DNA of 64,000 bases from G963677085 sp963677085. GTDB taxonomy: Bacteria; Planctomycetota; Planctomycetia; Pirellulales; Thermoguttaceae. Within the stretch, counting starts at the first letter, position 1, and each line of letters starts with the position of its first letter. The stretch covers positions 1,426,001-1,490,000 of the forward strand of contig CAXXFH010000004.1 in NCBI GenBank assembly GCA_963677085.2, read 5' to 3'. The translations under genes were made by a program, and so were the position numbers. Under the pieces are notes generated by a model. The model worked only from the letters and a program-made list of their open reading frames with translations. It had not been told where the DNA came from and searched no databases. Below, piece after piece: positions 60,591 through 64,000 of this stretch.

Positions 60591-62207
60591 ATGGATCGAA
60601 GTATTGCCGTGGTCGGCTGTGGTTACTGGGGAAAAAACCTCGTGCGGAATTTCTCGGAACTAGGTGCGCTAAAATGCGTATGCGACAAAGACGTGTCGCG
60701 ACCTGATACCCTCATCTACAACGGGGATCCGCCGGAGTTCACAGAAAAACTACTGGATGTGTTAGGTGATTCTGGTGTCCGTGCCGTAGCTGTAGCTACT
60801 CCGGCTGCCACCCATTATGATGTCGTGAAACAGTGTCTTCGCGCCGATAAGGACGTTTTTGTAGAAAAACCGTTGGCACTTACCGCACAAGAAGGGCAGG
60901 AGTTGGTCGAACTGGCGGAGCACCGGGCGCGGATTTTGATGGTAGGGCATATCCTGCTTTACCACCCAGCTATCGTGAAACTGCAGCAACTAGTGACTCG
61001 GGGGGAGCTGGGCCAGGTACGATACTGCTATTCCAACCGGCTGAGCATGGGGCTCATCCGTACGGAGGAGAATATCCTTTGGAGCTTCGCACCTCATGAC
61101 ATTTCTGTCTTGCTGCACCTATTAGGGGAAGAGCCGGTCGAGGTCGAGGCTCGCGGCGAGAGCTATCTTACGCCGGGGGTGGTTGATGTGACGCTGAGCA
61201 GCCTGAAATTCAAAAGTGGTGTGGCAGCCCATATATTCGTGAATTGGCTCCATCCGTTTAAAGAGCAACGTCTGGTCGTCGTTGGCTCGGAAAAGATGGC
61301 CGTTTTCGATGACACGGCAGAAAAGAAACTGTTGCTATATCCCCACCGCGTTGATTGGGCTGGTCGTTCTCCCAAGGCCGTCAAGGCCGACGCAATTGAA
61401 GTGAAACTCGAAGCGGCTGAACCTTTGAAACGTGAGTGTCAGCATTTTCTTGAGTGTGTTGCCACGCGACAGCAACCAAGAACCGATGGCCACGAGGGGT
61501 TGCGTGTACTGCGGGTCCTTGATGCTTGCCAGAGGTCACTTGAGGAACACCGACCAACGGTATCGCTGGGGCAACAGGCCAAAGCACGAGCCGAAACTCG
61601 CGAGTATTTTGCCCACGAAACGGCAGTGGTCGACATGCCGTGTTCGATTGGCAAGGGCACGAAGATTTGGCACTTCTCACACGTGATGAAAGGAGCAACC
61701 CTAGGGGAAGACTGTTCCCTAGGACAGAACGTGCTCATATCGTCAACTTCGGTTATCGGCAACGGAGTGAAAATCCAAAACAATGTATCGGTTTACGATG
61801 GTGTCACTCTGGAAGATGGTGTCTTCTGCGGACCGTCGATGGTTTTCACCAACGTGATGAACCCGCGTTCCGAAATCATCCGCAAAAGCGAATACCGCTC
61901 AACTTTGGTTAAACGAGGAGCGACACTGGGGGCCAACTGCACGATTGTCTGCGGTCATACGGTGGGGGAGTATGCGTTCGTTGCGGCGGGTGCCGTGGTT
62001 ACCTCCGACGTGCCACCCTTTGCTTTAGTAGCCGGTGTTCCCGCCAAGCCCATCGGATGGATGAGTCGGGCTGGCGAACGTCTCCATTTTGACAAAGACA
62101 ACTTGGCCCGTTGCCCCCATTCTGGTAATCTGCACCGCCTTCAGGATGGTGCTGTCGTTGAGCTGACAAGCAAATCGCCAGAAGTTCTCGACAATATCCC
62201 ATCTTAG
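60591..62207 (+). CDS. wbpB-wbpD: Fusion of WbpB-type dehydrogenase and WbpD-type N-acetyltransferase
   Basis: ATG 60591, with CAGGAGGA upstream, gives 538 residues. Residues 1-330 are a Gfo/Idh/MocA oxidoreductase (AVVGCGYWGKNLVRNFSELG at 6-25; FVEKPLALTAQE at 90-101; VGHILLYHPAI), as in WbpB/WlbA, which oxidises the C3 hydroxyl of UDP-GlcNAcA. Residues 340-500 form a left-handed beta-helix acyltransferase (AHETAVVDMPCSIGKGTKIW; CSLGQNVLISSTSVIGNGVK; VKIQNNVSVYDGVTLEDGVF; CGPSMVFTNVMNP), as in WbpD/WlbB, which acetylates the 3-amino group. The fusion joins the first and last steps; the aminotransferase between them is the next gene. Confidence 0.88.
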   Translation: MDRSIAVVGCGYWGKNLVRNFSELGALKCVCDKDVSRPDTLIYNGDPPEFTEKLLDVLGDSGVRAVAVATPAATHYDVVKQCLRADKDVFVEKPLALTAQEGQELVELAEHRARILMVGHILLYHPAIVKLQQLVTRGELGQVRYCYSNRLSMGLIRTEENILWSFAPHDISVLLHLLGEEPVEVEARGESYLTPGVVDVTLSSLKFKSGVAAHIFVNWLHPFKEQRLVVVGSEKMAVFDDTAEKKLLLYPHRVDWAGRSPKAVKADAIEVKLEAAEPLKRECQHFLECVATRQQPRTDGHEGLRVLRVLDACQRSLEEHRPTVSLGQQAKARAETREYFAHETAVVDMPCSIGKGTKIWHFSHVMKGATLGEDCSLGQNVLISSTSVIGNGVKIQNNVSVYDGVTLEDGVFCGPSMVFTNVMNPRSEIIRKSEYRSTLVKRGATLGANCTIVCGHTVGEYAFVAAGAVVTSDVPPFALVAGVPAKPIGWMSRAGERLHFDKDNLARCPHSGNLHRLQDGAVVELTSKSPEVLDNIPS

Positions 62208-62261
62208 GGACCGTAGTAAACGCCATCTTACCCCCTACCCGACACCCAATGCGATAGTCCC

Positions 62262-63413
<1,152 letters not shown>

Positions 63414-63432
63414 GTTCTCTTGGGGGTCATTC

Positions 63433-64000
63433 TTGAGCGAAACATCTTCTCAATCTTATTGGTGGCCCGCTTGGGACAAGTCGGCCGGATATTGGGGACG
63501 CGTGTTCAGCGTGCTGTTCTCGGCGACCTCGTTTGCTACTTTGGCCGTAGCTACGGCTACAGTCCTGAACCTCTTGCTACGGCTAGTGATTGGTAGGGTG
63601 ATTGCGCGTCCCATTGGCCCCGAGGTTTTTGGCCAACTCGCCACTTTGGAGGGGGTGCTGGTTCTTCCGGCATTGCTGACGCGGTTTGGTTTCCTCGTAG
63701 CCTCGCGACTCCATATTGTACGAACGGAAAAGGAGCTTCAGAGGCAAGAGGCCACCGGGGCCATTTTTCTTATTGCGATTCTTCGAGGTGCCGTCTTAAC
63801 AATCGCACTGATACCTGGCACACTCGTTATTCGTTACTTCTATGGACCGGAAATCGCTTCGGCGGCGATGTGGATTGTGCCAATGATGGTTCTCTTGCCG
63901 CTGGCTCAAATGGTTCCTTTGCTCGTGCCAGCTTATGGACGTACTTCTCTACTTGTTCAGTGTCAACTGGTGGGTACTATTGGGTGGTTGATATTGGGAG
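63433..64000 (+). CDS. Second Wzx-type flippase / MOP transporter, N-terminal part (runs off the window)
   Basis: From TTG 63433 the frame is open to the window end. It begins SETSSQSYWWPAWDKSAGYW, followed by VFSVLFSATSFATLAVATAT, VLNLLLRLVIGRVIARPIGP and EVFGQLATLEGVLVLPALLT, resembling polysaccharide flippases. Later helices include TGAIFLIAILRGAVLTIALI and AAMWIVPMMVLLPLAQMVPL. GGGGG lies upstream at a slightly long distance. The TTG start is the best available because no ATG or GTG precedes the first helix in frame. It follows wbpE by 19 bases, so it is probably in the same operon. Confidence 0.75.
   Translation, partial: MSETSSQSYWWPAWDKSAGYWGRVFSVLFSATSFATLAVATATVLNLLLRLVIGRVIARPIGPEVFGQLATLEGVLVLPALLTRFGFLVASRLHIVRTEKELQRQEATGAIFLIAILRGAVLTIALIPGTLVIRYFYGPEIASAAMWIVPMMVLLPLAQMVPLLVPAYGRTSLLVQCQLVGTIGWLILG

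Overview
The window looks like a chromosomal segment of a Planctomycetota bacterium, most likely of the Pirellulales type. The signs are three DUF1559 pseudopilin-like proteins (N-terminal FTLVELLVV helix, C-terminal DGSVR-type motif), five PEP-CTERM sorted secreted proteins, a planctomycete-type ECF sigma factor translationally coupled to a FecR-LamG anti-sigma-like protein, and a protein with the planctomycete-typical N-terminus beginning FDPYRKWLGIPPEDQPPHHY. No rRNA, tRNA or CRISPR array was seen. The taxonomic call rests on family recognition, not on a search.

Layout. (1) 1-24.9 kb is mainly secreted and envelope genes: PEP-CTERM proteins, DUF1559 proteins, a lipoprotein, a parallel beta-helix protein, a FG-GAP repeat protein, a sugar isomerase-like protein, a degenerate subtilase-like protein, a 1409-residue TPR protein and two tandem DUF218 paralogs. 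A nucleotide-sugar dehydrogenase (WbpA-like) sits at 12.7-14.0 kb. (2) 25.2-47.8 kb is a polysaccharide locus, entirely on the minus strand. It contains RfbA, RfbB, WecB, a UDP-glucuronate 4-epimerase, a heparinase II/III-like protein, five glycosyltransferases, a two-domain ADH/Gfo-Idh-MocA oxidoreductase coupled to a CapK/phenylacetate-CoA-ligase-like protein, a DUF362 protein, a Wzy-like polymerase, a Wzx-like flippase and a methyltransferase. Its 39.6-47.8 kb part looks AT-richer than its surroundings. (3) 48.0-50.2 kb is a planctomycete scaffold or signalling-type protein with a discoidin-like C-terminus. (4) 51.0-60.3 kb is an insertion-sequence landing zone. An IS630-like element is interrupted by an IS256-like element, which is itself interrupted by a third element. 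A WbpI-like epimerase, an IS701-like element and an IS3-like element follow. (5) 60.6-64.0 kb, plus strand, resumes sugar biosynthesis with a fused WbpB-WbpD protein, WbpE and the start of a second Wzx-like flippase.

How the genes fit together: WbpA, WbpB-WbpD, WbpE and WbpI together match the known route from UDP-GlcNAc to UDP-2,3-diacetamido-2,3-dideoxy-mannuronic acid, here spread over 50 kb. RfbA and RfbB would supply dTDP-4-keto-6-deoxyglucose, WecB UDP-ManNAc, and the 4-epimerase UDP-galacturonate. The glycosyltransferases, Wzx and Wzy would assemble and export a repeat-unit polysaccharide. Many intergenic regions carry palindromic repeats of several families, and one palindrome supplies the last codons of rfbA.

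All coordinates of IS ends come from reading inverted repeats by eye. All functional names are family-level inferences.
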